A stretch of DNA of 64,000 nucleotides from positions 124,001 to 188,000 of the forward strand of contig CAMWFH010000003.1 of assembly GCA_947173485.1 (NCBI GenBank), written 5' to 3'. A model generated the notes under the pieces. It had not been told where the DNA came from and ran no database searches. It worked only from the letters and a program-made list of their open reading frames with translations. How positions within the stretch are numbered: the first letter of the stretch is position 1; each line of letters opens with the position of its first letter. The stretch comes from an uncultured Clostridia bacterium (GTDB lineage: Bacteria > Bacillota > Clostridia > Oscillospirales > Oscillospiraceae). A program made the translations under genes and the position numbers. This document shows, in pieces, positions 1-8,951 of the stretch.

Positions 1-1828
1 TCGTCGTGTCCACCAGAGCCCCAGCATCGGTGAGGGCCTGCTGGGTGTCCGGCTCGTACTCGTTGAGGATATCCGTCAGCTCCTGGACCTGGTCCAGGGC
101 CTCGTCCACGTTGTCGCTGAGACGGAGGGCCAGATCCGCCGCGTTCTGTCCGTCATGGAGCAGGGCGTCCGCCGCGCCGCCGTGGTCGTCTACCTCTTCC
201 ACCACATCTTCCATCAGTTCTGCGAAACTTTCCAAATTGCCTGTCAATGCGCTCAGGTCGCCCAACAAATTGGCGGTAGGAACTGCCAAGGCAGCGATCA
301 GCTTATTGACCTGGTCTAATTTGTCATTCACGCCGCCGATAACACTGCCCGCGCTCTCCAGCTGCTCCCGTTGGTCATACAGCGCCGCCAGCTGGGCCGC
401 CTGCGCAGCGGCTTCTTCTGGTGCCAATCCTGGCGTTGCTTGAAGCAGATAACCCGTAATAAATGTCTCAAACGGAGTGCCTGCCGGAAGTGTTCCGTCA
501 GCGATCTTTGCCTCATACGCCGTATGGAGCGCCTTCGCCTTTTCCAGCAGCTCTAAGACTTCACCGGAGGGACGTCCTCCTACTGGGATATCGACCCCAG
601 AGAAGGTCGGCAGATGTTTCAAGGTGTTCTGCAAAGCTGTCAAACTGCTCTGCATATTCCGCAGATGCCCCTGCAACTGGACCGTGTTCAGATGCAGACT
701 GTCAGTATGATCGTCCAACTCATCCAGCAGGTCACGGGCGGCGGTCAGGTCGGTCTTTAAGTCCTTCAAGATCTTCCGGGTGTTCTCCACCTCGGGCTTC
801 ATGCTGGTCAAATTCTCGCTGACCTCGTTGAGGAGGGTGTTCGTCTTGGTCAAGGCCTCCTGGGCCTTCGTCAGATGCTCGGTGGTGGGGGCCAGGGCGC
901 CGGACATGGCGCCGGCGGCGTCCAGGGCGGTGTCGATGCTGCCATAGACCGCGCCCTTACCGTTGGAGAGGACGCCCCGGGCGTTGTTCAGCTGGTCCAG
1001 GCCGTTGGCGGCGGCGTTCAGGCTGCCGGTCATGCTGTCCAGGGTGTCCAGAATGATGTGGAGACTGTCGTTCATGGCGTGGTAGGAATCCTCCGCTTTC
1101 TCCTTGGCCTCCTTCAGGTCGGCCACCTGGCTCAGCTGGTCCAGGGTGGCGGGGACCGCCAGGAAGATCATGCCGTTGTAGGAGAAGGAGTCCGTCCCTA
1201 CCCGGATGGTGAAATGCTGCTCCTCCCCAGGAAGGACCGCGTAGAGGACGGCGTAGAGGTTGCCGATCAGCTGGACCTGGGCGCCGGGGGCCTCCAGGGA
1301 GAGGATATCATCAGCGTTGAACAGGGAGGCTGCGGTGAGGACCAGGTTGTTGCGGGCGTACTCGTTGGCGGCCTGGTTCGGCACGGCGTCCAGCTCGATC
1401 GACACCATGCCGCTGCGGCCTGCCAGCTGCTCCGCCGGGGTGGGCACGCCGTTGAGGGTGTAGGACATGGACAGCTTCCAGGGGAAGTCCTCATAGGGCT
1501 GGGTGGTCTTGCACTCGAAATAGAACTTGTCGGGCACATCGCCGGTCAGGTCGAAGGTCACCTTGCCGCCGTCCACCTGGGCCTCCCGGCTGTCGGTGAG
1601 GTTGACCACCTCCTGGTAGCTGCCGTAGTCGGTGAGGGCGTCCACGCCCCGGGTCCTGACGCTCTTGACCACGCTACTGTCCAGCAGGCCGCCGTAGCTG
1701 TCCAAGGTGGCGTAGTAGGTCTCGTCGCAGGCGGGGGGGATCGCCGCCGCCGCGGCCGGCAGGGTCAGCCCCAGGGATAGGGCCAGGGAAAAGGCCAGCA
1801 CCCGTTTGATCAGATGATCACGTTTCAT
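1..1828 (-). CDS. Secreted coiled-coil protein linked to MMPL exporter (partial, C-terminus off the left edge)
   Basis: The frame is open from an ATG at 1828 to base 1, giving about 609 residues without a stop, so the C-terminus lies outside the window. The first 28 residues form a signal peptide: basic MKRDHLIKR, a hydrophobic stretch, then a PAAAA cleavage region. A beta-rich extracellular part (about residues 30-230) is followed by long heptad-like helical segments rich in Leu, Asp, Asn and Gln. It is the last gene of a minus-strand unit behind the MMPL exporter, 69 nt downstream. Proteins of this kind commonly accompany MMPL/YhgE-type exporters in Clostridia and are thought to act outside the membrane. 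A partner role in export is inference from position. The Shine-Dalgarno AAGGAG lies 11 nt from the ATG, which is rather far. Confidence 0.75.
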   Translation of the reverse strand, partial: MKRDHLIKRVLAFSLALSLGLTLPAAAAAIPPACDETYYATLDSYGGLLDSSVVKSVRTRGVDALTDYGSYQEVVNLTDSREAQVDGGKVTFDLTGDVPDKFYFECKTTQPYEDFPWKLSMSYTLNGVPTPAEQLAGRSGMVSIELDAVPNQAANEYARNNLVLTAASLFNADDILSLEAPGAQVQLIGNLYAVLYAVLPGEEQHFTIRVGTDSFSYNGMIFLAVPATLDQLSQVADLKEAKEKAEDSYHAMNDSLHIILDTLDSMTGSLNAAANGLDQLNNARGVLSNGKGAVYGSIDTALDAAGAMSGALAPTTEHLTKAQEALTKTNTLLNEVSENLTSMKPEVENTRKILKDLKTDLTAARDLLDELDDHTDSLHLNTVQLQGHLRNMQSSLTALQNTLKHLPTFSGVDIPVGGRPSGEVLELLEKAKALHTAYEAKIADGTLPAGTPFETFITGYLLQATPGLAPEEAAAQAAQLAALYDQREQLESAGSVIGGVNDKLDQVNKLIAALAVPTANLLGDLSALTGNLESFAELMEDVVEEVDDHGGAADALLHDGQNAADLALRLSDNVDEALDQVQELTDILNEYEPDTQQALTDAGALVDTT

Positions 1829-1848
1829 ATCGATCAGCACTCCTTATC

Positions 1849-1874
1849 GTATGATCTTGATTGTATGATCTTGA
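1849..1874. repeat. Two 12-bp direct repeats, 14-bp period
   Basis: GTATGATCTTGA occurs at 1849-1860 and again at 1863-1874, in the gap between the MMPL gene and the downstream secreted protein gene. Function unknown; it could be chance or a processing or regulatory site in the message. Confidence 0.45.
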
Positions 1875-1897
1875 CTTCGTATCACGCAGTATCTATC

Positions 1898-4054
1898 TCA
1901 GGTCTCCGCGGCAGCCTGTACCGGCTCCCCCTCCGGGACAGGGAGCTCTTCCGGCGTCTCCGGCGTCTGCGCGCCGCCCTTGGGGGGCTTGGGGGTCCGC
2001 CAGTGGAGGGTGGTCTTGGCGATGATGGGCTCAAAGACCACCAGCACCGAGGGCAGGATGAACATGCTCACCAGAGCGGAGATGATGGCCCCCCGGGAGA
2101 GCATCATGCAGATGCTGCTGACGATGTCCATGGTGGACACCAGGGCCACCCCCAGGGTGGAGCAGAAGAACACCAGGGCGCTGGTGAGGATGGACAAATC
2201 CGAGGAGGCAGCGGCGATCTGGATGGCCTCCTTCCGGTCGTGGCCCTTTTGCAGCTCCTCTTGGAACCGGGTGGTCATCAGGATGGCGTAGTCCACCGTG
2301 GCCCCCAGCTGGACGCAGCCAATCACCGTGGGGGTGATGAAAGCGATCACGCTGCCGGCGAAGTAGGGGATGCCCTGGTTGAGGAAGATCGCCAGCTCGA
2401 TGGTGGCCACCAGCAGGATGGGGATGGAGATCGACTTGAAGGTGACCGCCACGATCAGCAGGATGGCGATGATGGAGAGGAAGTTGGTGATCTTGAAGTC
2501 GGAGTCGGCCACGGTGATCAGGTCGGCGGTCATGGCGGCCTCACCGGTGATGTAGGCGTTGGGATCGTACTGCTTGAGAAGGGCGCTCAGGTCCTGGAGC
2601 TGTCCGGCCACCGCGTCGGAGGCGGTGACGTAGGAGGAGTTGACCATCATCATCTGATAGCCCCCCTGCTTGCACAGCTCCTTGATCTCACTGGGGATGA
2701 AGAAGTCCGGGATGCCGTCAGGGAGCAGCTTGTCGTAGGCCACCAGGCTGGTGATGCCGGGGAGGGCCTCGATCTGCTCCTCCAGGGCCTTCATCTCGGC
2801 GTGGCTCAGGTCGTCCCGCATGATGACGAAGTGGGAGGAGGCCATGCCGAACTCGTCCTTCAGCTTGTTGTTGGAGACGATGGAGGGCATATCCTGGGGC
2901 AGGGACTCATCTAATTTGTAGTAGACCTGGGTATGGTCGTTGGCGTAGATGGCGGGGATGAAGAGCAGCAGGAACAGCGCCACGAACCGCTTGCTCCTGT
3001 GGACCACGAAGCGGTTGAGCCCGCTGAAGTCCGGCTTCAGGGCGGGATGGCGGTACTTGTGGATCATGCCGTCCAGCTGTAGGAGGATCGCCGGCAGGAC
3101 CAGCACCACGGTGGCCACGCCCAGGACCACGCCCTTGGCCATCACGATCCCCAGGTCCCGCCCTAAGGTCAGCCGCATGAAGCACAGGGCCAGGAAGCCG
3201 GCGATGGTGGTCAGGGAGCTGCCAGAGAGGGACTTGAAGGCGGCCACGATGGCTACTGACATGGCGTCCCGCCGGTCGTCATGGAGGGGGACCTCCTCTA
3301 AGTAGCGGTGGTAGAGGAAGATGGAGTAGTCCATGGTCACGCCCAGCTGGAGGACGGCGGCGATGGCCTGGGTGATGAAGGAGATCTCTCCTAGGACGAT
3401 GTTGGTACCGAAGTTGTAGAGGATCGCCAGGCCGATGGAGCACATCAGGGCCACCGGGAGCATCCAGGAGTCCATGGTCAGGCACATGGCGATCATGGAC
3501 AGGACCGCCGCCATCAGCACATAGAGGGGCATCTCCTTGACGATCAGGTCCTTGGTGTCCTTGATGAACACGGAGAACCCGGCCAGGAAGCACTGCTTGT
3601 TGCAGAGGGAGCGCACCGTTTCGATGGACTTCATGGTGGCCTCGGAGGCGCCGGGCTGGTCGTACTGGACGATCATCATGGTGGCGTCGCCGGAAAAGAA
3701 GATGTCCCGCAGATCCTCCGGGATCATCTCGGTGGGCACCTGGATGCCCACCATGCTGGACACCCAGATCGCGCTGCTGACGCCGGGGACCTGCTCCACC
3801 CGCTGCTGGAGCTGGTGGGTGTACTCCGGCGGCATCCCCTCCACGATGAGCATGGTGGTGGCCGCCATGTGGAAGGGCTCCTCCAGCAGCGCCTCGCCTC
3901 GGGCGGAGTCCATATCCTGGGGGATATAGGACAGGATGTCGTAGTTGATACGGGTCATGGCCGCTCCCAGGACGCTGGGGATCAGCAGGAGGACGGCCAG
4001 CAGCACCACCCGTTTCGGCTTGCGGGTGAGCCGGTAAGCAATTTTTTCCAACAA
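1898..4054 (-). CDS. MMPL/RND-family exporter
   Basis: A 718-residue integral membrane protein of the MMPL (RND superfamily, HAE3-like) type. Layout: TM1 at about residues 15-32, a large extracytoplasmic loop, TM2-6 (about 175-350), TM7, a second loop, and TM8-12. The proton-relay signature GxxxDY is present in both halves: GVTMDY at residues 238-243, and GATVDY in the second half. MMPL proteins use proton flow to move lipids, lipopeptides or drugs across the membrane; the substrate here is unknown. The start is a TTG at 4054, seven nt after GAGGTG; no in-frame ATG is better placed. The gene lies between the DUF308 protein (49-nt gap) and the secreted coiled-coil protein. A divergent TetR-family gene next to the set suggests ligand-controlled expression of the whole group. 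Confidence 0.9.
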   Translation of the reverse strand: MLEKIAYRLTRKPKRVVLLAVLLLIPSVLGAAMTRINYDILSYIPQDMDSARGEALLEEPFHMAATTMLIVEGMPPEYTHQLQQRVEQVPGVSSAIWVSSMVGIQVPTEMIPEDLRDIFFSGDATMMIVQYDQPGASEATMKSIETVRSLCNKQCFLAGFSVFIKDTKDLIVKEMPLYVLMAAVLSMIAMCLTMDSWMLPVALMCSIGLAILYNFGTNIVLGEISFITQAIAAVLQLGVTMDYSIFLYHRYLEEVPLHDDRRDAMSVAIVAAFKSLSGSSLTTIAGFLALCFMRLTLGRDLGIVMAKGVVLGVATVVLVLPAILLQLDGMIHKYRHPALKPDFSGLNRFVVHRSKRFVALFLLLFIPAIYANDHTQVYYKLDESLPQDMPSIVSNNKLKDEFGMASSHFVIMRDDLSHAEMKALEEQIEALPGITSLVAYDKLLPDGIPDFFIPSEIKELCKQGGYQMMMVNSSYVTASDAVAGQLQDLSALLKQYDPNAYITGEAAMTADLITVADSDFKITNFLSIIAILLIVAVTFKSISIPILLVATIELAIFLNQGIPYFAGSVIAFITPTVIGCVQLGATVDYAILMTTRFQEELQKGHDRKEAIQIAAASSDLSILTSALVFFCSTLGVALVSTMDIVSSICMMLSRGAIISALVSMFILPSVLVVFEPIIAKTTLHWRTPKPPKGGAQTPETPEELPVPEGEPVQAAAET

Positions 4055-4103
4055 GATCGATCACCTCATAAAAACGTTCTTTTGCCCTCTGGGAGAGCGG
4101 GTC

Positions 4104-4652
4104 TTACTCCTCTGGTCCCGCCTGACGGGGGACCTTGACGGCGTAGAGGCAGGCCAGCAGGTTCTCGCCGCCATCGATCAGAAGGGTCAGGCCCAGCAGG
4201 CGGGTCATCGCCTGGGGCTCCTCGAAGATGGTGAGCAGCAGCGCCGCTCCCAGGACGGACCCTAGGGCCGCGGCGGCCATCAGCGCCCACCACTTTTCCA
4301 TGCCGAAGCGCTTGGCGTCGATGGCGGTCTGGAACCGGAGGATGCTGTCCACCAGGATGAAGGCCCCCACCGCCACCGGCAGGACCGCCGGCCGGGGCCG
4401 CAACAGCAGCAGGCAGCCCACCAGGATCGTCAGCAGCCCCGCCGCCAGGTCGAACTGGAAGGCCAGCTGGTAGAGGTCCTCCGCGAAGTAGCCCAGCAGC
4501 TTCATCCCGCCGTAGAACACGGAGACAGCTCCCAGCAGAGCGCAGATGGTCGCCAGCGGCCGGTCCGGCCAGAGCAACAGGCAGGCGCCCGCCCCCATGA
4601 AAGCGATCGAGGCCGCCGCAAAGGCCCTCTGGATCGTTTTGGAAAACCGCAT
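4104..4652 (-). CDS. DUF308 (HdeD-like) membrane protein
   Basis: A 182-residue protein made almost wholly of hydrophobic helices in pairs, with the short-loop pattern of DUF308/HdeD proteins (for example the segments around GAGACLLLWPDRPLATICALLGA and DLAAGLLTILVGCLLLLRPRP, each read as one TM pair). The frame is open further upstream to 4838, but the ATG at 4652 has GGAGGG eight nt before it, and the upstream extension lacks family similarity and covers the promoter. It is the first gene of the leftward unit with the MMPL exporter and the secreted coiled-coil protein. HdeD proteins are linked to acid resistance in enterobacteria; here the role is unknown. Confidence 0.8.
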   Translation of the reverse strand: MRFSKTIQRAFAAASIAFMGAGACLLLWPDRPLATICALLGAVSVFYGGMKLLGYFAEDLYQLAFQFDLAAGLLTILVGCLLLLRPRPAVLPVAVGAFILVDSILRFQTAIDAKRFGMEKWWALMAAAALGSVLGAALLLTIFEEPQAMTRLLGLTLLIDGGENLLACLYAVKVPRQAGPEE

Positions 4653-4706
4653 CTTTTTTGCCCTCCCTTCCGCCGGGCGTGCCGCCCGTTTGGTTTTTGT
4701 ACCCTT

Positions 4707-4735
4707 AGCATAGCCCAGCGGCGGCAGATCCGCAA
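4707..4735 (-). promoter_or_regulatory. Promoter of the DUF308-MMPL unit
   Basis: Reading leftward, TTGCGG (4730-4735) and TATGCT (4707-4712) are separated by 17 nt and lie about 55 nt before the DUF308 start. Confidence 0.55.
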
Positions 4736-4790
4736 CGGACAAAGAAGGGCGGGTGTGCAGATCTGCTATATTGGATGGGAGATCGTGTAA

Positions 4791-4823
4791 AAAGGTAACA
4801 GACCAGGGGCAGGTGTCACCCTT
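4791..4823. promoter_or_regulatory. Candidate TetR operator (imperfect inverted repeat)
   Basis: GGTAACA (4794-4800) faces TGTCACC (4814-4820), six of seven positions matching, between the two divergent promoters. The position suits a TetR-family operator, but the repeat is imperfect, so this is a suggestion only. Confidence 0.3.
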
Positions 4824-4844
4824 CCGATCAGGGGACAAAGGACG

Positions 4845-4873
4845 TTGACGGGAGAGGAAAATTTGTGTAAACT
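4845..4873 (+). promoter_or_regulatory. Promoter of the TetR-family gene
   Basis: TTGACG (4845-4850) and TAAACT (4868-4873) with a 17-nt spacer, 41 nt before the ATG of the regulator. Confidence 0.7.
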
Positions 4874-4914
4874 AGGGACAGCAGAACAGCGGCAGAGCGT
4901 AAGGAGGCCGAAAA

Positions 4915-5481
4915 ATGTCCAACATGACCAAGCGGGCGCTGGCATTTTCTCTGAAAAAACTGCTGGCCCAGTCGCCCTTGGATAAGATCACCGTCCAGAA
5001 CATCGTGGACGACGCGGAGGTGAGCCGCAAGACCTTCTACTACCACTTCCAGGATATCTACGACCTGCTGGAGTGGGCGCTGGTGGACGAGGGGCGGCGG
5101 GTGCTGGAGGGGTGTCCCATCGCCGATGCCTGGCAGCAGGGGCTGTGGAACGTGCTGTCCTACTTACAGGAGAACCAGGTCGTGATCCGAAACATCCACC
5201 GCTCCGTCCAGGAGAACAGCACCCTGCTGGAGCGCCATATCACCCAGATGGTCCAGCCCCTGCTCCAGCAGATCTTCGACGCCCAGCCGGACCATGAGAA
5301 GGTAGGCGCGGAGGACCGGACATTCATCCTGGAGCTGTACGCCTTCGGCGTGGTGAAGCTGGTGATCTATTGGATCGACAACGGCATGAAGCCGGAGGCG
5401 GACTGGATAATCAGGCGGATCCACCGAATCTTCAGCGGCAGCATGGAGGCCATGATCCAGCGCTGCTGCATGGACGAATAG
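4915..5481 (+). CDS. TetR/AcrR-family transcriptional regulator
   Basis: A 188-residue regulator. The N-terminal helix-turn-helix (about residues 7-50) has the family pattern: a KRALAFSLKKLLAQSPLDKITVQ core split over helices 1-2, then NIVDDAEVSRKTFYYHFQD as recognition helix and tyrosine-rich end. The C-terminal half resembles the TetR_C domain of the DhaS-like subgroup. The ATG follows AAGGAGG by eight nt. It is transcribed away from the DUF308-MMPL-coiled-coil unit, with both promoters in a 260-nt gap, so it most likely represses that unit and perhaps itself. The ligand cannot be told from the sequence. Confidence 0.88.
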   Translation: MSNMTKRALAFSLKKLLAQSPLDKITVQNIVDDAEVSRKTFYYHFQDIYDLLEWALVDEGRRVLEGCPIADAWQQGLWNVLSYLQENQVVIRNIHRSVQENSTLLERHITQMVQPLLQQIFDAQPDHEKVGAEDRTFILELYAFGVVKLVIYWIDNGMKPEADWIIRRIHRIFSGSMEAMIQRCCMDE

Positions 5482-5485
5482 AAAA

Positions 5486-5561
5486 AGGCCGGGCATGGCT
5501 GCCGGCCTTTGGGTCAGATAGCAAGGCCGGACGGGCAAGCTGCCCGTCCGGCCATTTTTTT
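5486..5561 (+). terminator. Double hairpin terminator after the TetR gene
   Basis: A first hairpin pairs AAGGCCGG with CCGGCCTT (5486-5510). A second, stronger one has a perfect 13-bp stem (5525-5553) followed by ATTTTTTT. The second is the intrinsic terminator; convergent cyclase gene transcription also ends near here. Confidence 0.85.
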
Positions 5562-5612
5562 GCACGATCAGAGCTCTGTGTCATCGCGCCTATTTTGTTT
5601 TCCTCTCAGCGG

Positions 5613-6365
5613 TCACTCCGTCACGGCCCAGACCCGCACCGGCAGGCCGGTGGCCCCCACGATATTGGGATAGGCCGCCACCAGCACCGCCCCGGCAGGG
5701 GGCACCTGGTCCAGGTTGCACAGGACCTCGATCTGGAGCTTGCCCTTGGACAGCACATACCGCTCACAGGCCAGGTCGCCGGCCTTGGCCGCCTCGGCGG
5801 AGGCGTCGGTGTCCAGGGCCTCATGGCCGTTGGCGGCGGCGTTCCGGGTCTCGTAGATATAGCGCAGGGCCTCCATGGACCAGCCGGGGAAGTTCTCGCT
5901 GCCGTCCGGGGCGGTGCCGGAGAGGGCGTCCATATCCGGCCAGTGCTTGGACCAGCCGGTGTACAGCGCCACGAAGGCCCCGTCAGGGATGGGGCCGTAC
6001 TGGGCCTCATAGTCCTGGATGTCCTGGGCCGTCACGGCGTAGCAGGGGTCCGCGGCCACCTTGGCGGTGACATCGATCACGCACAGGGGGAACACGGTGT
6101 CCTTCACGCCGTAGGCCTCGGAGAGGGGGGCGTCCTTGACGAAGTGGCCGGGGAAATCGATATGGGTGCCGAACTGACCGGGGAACCGGAAGGTCTGGAT
6201 CAGGCAGTCCAGCTGGGGCATCCCCCAGTCATAGACCGTCTTGCACAGCTCCACGGAGCCCTCCGGGATACCGCTCCAGTAGGGGCTGTCGTTGGTCAGG
6301 GGGTGGGAGAGCTCGACCCAGCGCAGGGTCTTGGCTTTTGCTAAGGCGTCCCAAAGTGGATACAT
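5613..6365 (-). CDS. Cyclase-family metal-dependent hydrolase (kynurenine formamidase-like)
   Basis: A 250-residue protein of the cyclase family (PF04199). The metal-binding signature is seen as QFGTHIDFPGHF near residues 66-77, which is the HxGTHxDxPxH motif, preceded by the N-terminal VELSHPLTNDSPYW element typical of these enzymes. Family members hydrolyse amides such as N-formylkynurenine or isatin; the substrate here is not determined. No tryptophan-degradation genes are nearby, so kynB would be an over-call. The start ATG at 6365 follows AGGAGG. It stands alone, convergent with the TetR gene and divergent from the transglutaminase/SLH gene across a 330-nt gap. Confidence 0.82.
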   Translation of the reverse strand: MYPLWDALAKAKTLRWVELSHPLTNDSPYWSGIPEGSVELCKTVYDWGMPQLDCLIQTFRFPGQFGTHIDFPGHFVKDAPLSEAYGVKDTVFPLCVIDVTAKVAADPCYAVTAQDIQDYEAQYGPIPDGAFVALYTGWSKHWPDMDALSGTAPDGSENFPGWSMEALRYIYETRNAAANGHEALDTDASAEAAKAGDLACERYVLSKGKLQIEVLCNLDQVPPAGAVLVAAYPNIVGATGLPVRVWAVTE

Positions 6366-6459
6366 GGCAGAGGTCCTCCTGATTTTGATATGGTCTCAGT
6401 ATACCAGACCGCGGACAGATCTGCAAGAGAGCGCCTGTGCTTTTTGGGGAATGGGGGAC

Positions 6460-6481
6460 GCAAAAAAGTATACTTTTTTGC
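6460..6481. repeat. 22-bp perfect palindrome
   Basis: The core CAAAAAAGTATACTTTTTTG (6461-6480) is a perfect palindrome, and the flanking G6460/C6481 extends it to 22 bp. The same 20-bp core recurs at 6576-6595, where it is the centre of a larger palindrome. Confidence 0.9.
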
Positions 6482-6510
6482 AGGACCGCCCCGCATGTGA
6501 GGTCATCTAT

Positions 6511-6660
6511 AATTTACCACAAGCTAGCCGATTTTGCAATGCTTTGTCACAAAAAATTTTACTATTATCCGTTCACAAAAAAGTATACTTTTTTGCGTAC
6601 AAGAGCGGGCAAAATTTTTGGTAGCAAAGCATTGTCAAACCAGCCGGATCGTAGTAAATT
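6511..6660. repeat. 150-bp symmetric palindromic element
   Basis: Bases 6511-6660 read as one imperfect inverted repeat about the axis 6585.5, with no offset between sections. The outer 26 bases match at 18 positions (AATTTAC/GTAAATT ends), the next 24 at 21 (CAATGCTTTG facing CAAAGCATTG), the next 15 at only 4, and the central 20 bp are the perfect palindrome CAAAAAAGTATACTTTTTTG. The element is AT-rich in GC-rich surroundings. It resembles a MITE or a long operator or cruciform site; TA dinucleotides at both ends could be a target duplication. It ends 36 nt before the next start codon. Confidence 0.75.
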
Positions 6661-6695
6661 AAAGGTACAAATTTGAGGAAACGGGAGGGCCCTCT

Positions 6696-8814
6696 ATGAA
6701 AAGAAGAGCTTTATCGATCTTGTTGACGCTGTGTATAACGCTGGCGCTGTTCCCTGTGCCCGCGTTCGCGGCAAACGAGGAAGACGACACCTTGATCGAA
6801 CTCTCGCCCCCGCCTGAACGCAGCAACATAACGCAGCCGCCGCTGGTTTTCAACGCGGGGGACACTCCCCCAACGGCAGCGGAGTACAACGGCAGCTACT
6901 ACGATCAGTTGGACGCCACCGCGAAGGCCATCTATGACGCCATCTACAACAGTCCGCTGAAAAACGGGCCCTCTACACAGAAGATCTCACTCAGAGGGAT
7001 CCCCATTAAGGATATGGAGCACCATTGGGACCCGATCCTTGCCGCAGTCTGGGCACTGCAATACGACTGTCCAGAACTGTCCTGGCTGGCCTACAACAAC
7101 GGATACAAGATCACTTACTCTCCAAAAGAGCAAACGTATGCTGAGTTCTATTATACCGAGGACGGCTATAAGCGGGCCACCACGGATGTCTCCCAGGTCA
7201 GCGGCGCGGACAGATATCACTATGCCGACACAGAGGGATCTGACCACGCTCACAGCGGCGATCGCCAACGCGAAGAAGAGCATCGGCGACCTTTCCGGCA
7301 AGTCCGACTTTGAGAAGGTCAGGACCTTGTACGAGTGGGTCTGCGGCAATATGGCATATACGGACTACAAAAACAACGTGGACAAGAACAACCGGTTCAA
7401 AAACGACTGGCGTGGTTATCAGACCGCCTACAGCTCCCTTGTGACAGGGGAGACTGTCTGTGCGGGCTACGCCAAGGCATTCAAGCTGCTGTGCGACGAG
7501 TACGGCATCCCCTGCGCTGTGGTCCTGGAATCGAGCGGCGGCGGCGGTCATGCGTGGAACTATGTCCAGCTCGGCGGGAGCTGGTACGCCGTGGACTGCA
7601 CCTGGGGCGATAGGGGCAACTATGTTTCCTATGACTATCTGCTGAAGGGCTCCGACAATTTTTCGAGCAACCATATAGAAGTCACCATGAACAACTGGTA
7701 TAACTTCGACTGCGCTATCGCTTACCCTGATCTGAGCAAGGCGGACTACGAGGAACCTCAACATATACATAGCTGGGCATCTTCCTGGAGCGGAAACAGC
7801 GGCTACCACTGGCTGGAGTGCGCTGCCAACGGCTGCGATATCACGAATAATAGCGAGAAAAACCGCTACGGCGCTCACGTTTACGACAACGACCAGGATG
7901 ACACCTGCAACACCTGCGGCTATATGCGGGCAGTGGCGGCGCCGGAGGCTCCATTTGACGGCTTTATCGATGAGGACGGTGTGCTGCGGAAATATAACGG
8001 CAAGGGCGGCAATGTGGTGATCCCCAACACCGTCACCGCCATCGGGGCGGAGGCATTCTACGGCTGCACTGGCTTGACCAGCGTGACCATCCCCAATAGC
8101 GTTGTCAGTATCGGAAGGTTTACATTCTACGGATGCACCGGCTTGACCAGCGTGACCATCCCCGATAGCGTTATCAGTATCGGAAGATCTGCATTCTACG
8201 GATGCACCAGCTTGACCAGCGTGACCATCCCCGGCAGCGTTGCCAGCATTGAAAGGTTGGCGTTCTACAAGTGCACCGGCTTGACCAGCATGACGATCGG
8301 CAGTGGTGTTGCGGAGATCGAGGAGGGTGCGTTCTACGGATGCACCGGCTTGAAGGACGTGTACTACGGGGGCAGCGAAACGCAGTGGAACGCGATTCGC
8401 ATCGACTGGAAGCAGGGGTACAACAACATCCTGAAGAGCGCAGCCATCCATTACAACAGCGCCCTGCCTGCCTTTTCCGATGTTGCCCCCAACGACTGGT
8501 ATGCCAGCGCCGTGACCTGGGCCGTGGAGAAGAACATCACCAAGGGCACCGGCTCTGCCACCTTCAGCCCGGATGCTGTCTGCACCCGTGCCCAGACCGT
8601 CACCTTCCTGTGGCGTGCCGCCGGTTCTCCGGCTCCCAAGAGCAGCGCCAACCCCTTCACCGATGTGAAGCCCGGCGCGTACTACTATGACGCCGTCCTG
8701 TGGGCGGTGGAGCAGGGCATCACCAAGGGCACCAGCCGCACCACCTTCAGCCCGAACGAAAACTGCACCCGTGCGCAGATCGTGACTTTCCTCTACCGCG
8801 CTCAAAGCAACTAA
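6696..8814 (+). pseudogene. Secreted transglutaminase-like / LRR_5 / SLH protein, single frameshift
   Basis: One gene of about 705 codons is split by a one-base insertion near the GGG at 7235-7237; removing one G joins the frames smoothly. Layout: signal peptide (residues 1-25, ending PAFA), a region with YDAIYNS and WALQYDCPELSWL typical of these proteins, then a transglutaminase-like core with Cys in GETVCAGYAKAFK, His in GGGHAWNYV and Asp in VDCTWGD. About five BspA-type leucine-rich repeats (AFYGCTGLTSVTIPNS) and two C-terminal SLH domains follow. It would be a cell-wall-anchored surface protein. The Shine-Dalgarno is GGGAGG. As written the product stops at 7313 in the first frame; whether the shift is real decay or a sequence error cannot be decided here. 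Confidence 0.85.
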
Positions 8815-8823
8815 GTTTTCCCC

Positions 8824-8850
8824 AAAAAGGGCCGGCTGACCAGCCGGCCC
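8824..8850 (-). terminator. Terminator of the cinA operon
   Basis: A perfect 10-bp stem GGGCCGGCTG / CAGCCGGCCC (8829-8850) with a 2-nt centre, followed on the minus strand by TTTTT. A second palindrome, GCTGACCGGCCGGTCAGC (8890-8907), lies between it and cinA. The first may also stop the plus-strand SLH gene, but it lacks a U-run on that side. Confidence 0.7.
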
Positions 8851-8951
8851 TCAGCATATCCCACAGCTCTGACAAGAATAAAGGAGGGGGCTGACCGGCC
8901 GGTCAGCTCCTCTTCTCGTATAGCGCCTATATCCGTCCCTATGCCCCCGCC

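Noticed and set aside
1814..2914. 366-residue plus-strand frame opposite the MMPL gene
   Set aside because: Gly/His/Asp-rich shadow of the MMPL coding strand, with no ribosome site or family match.
5613..6365. Naming the cyclase-family gene kynB
   Set aside because: The family motif fits, but no kynurenine pathway gene is nearby and the family is broad.
7198..8805. 535-residue minus-strand frame opposite the LRR/SLH gene
   Set aside because: Shadow of repeats; the plus strand has signal peptide, transglutaminase and SLH domains.
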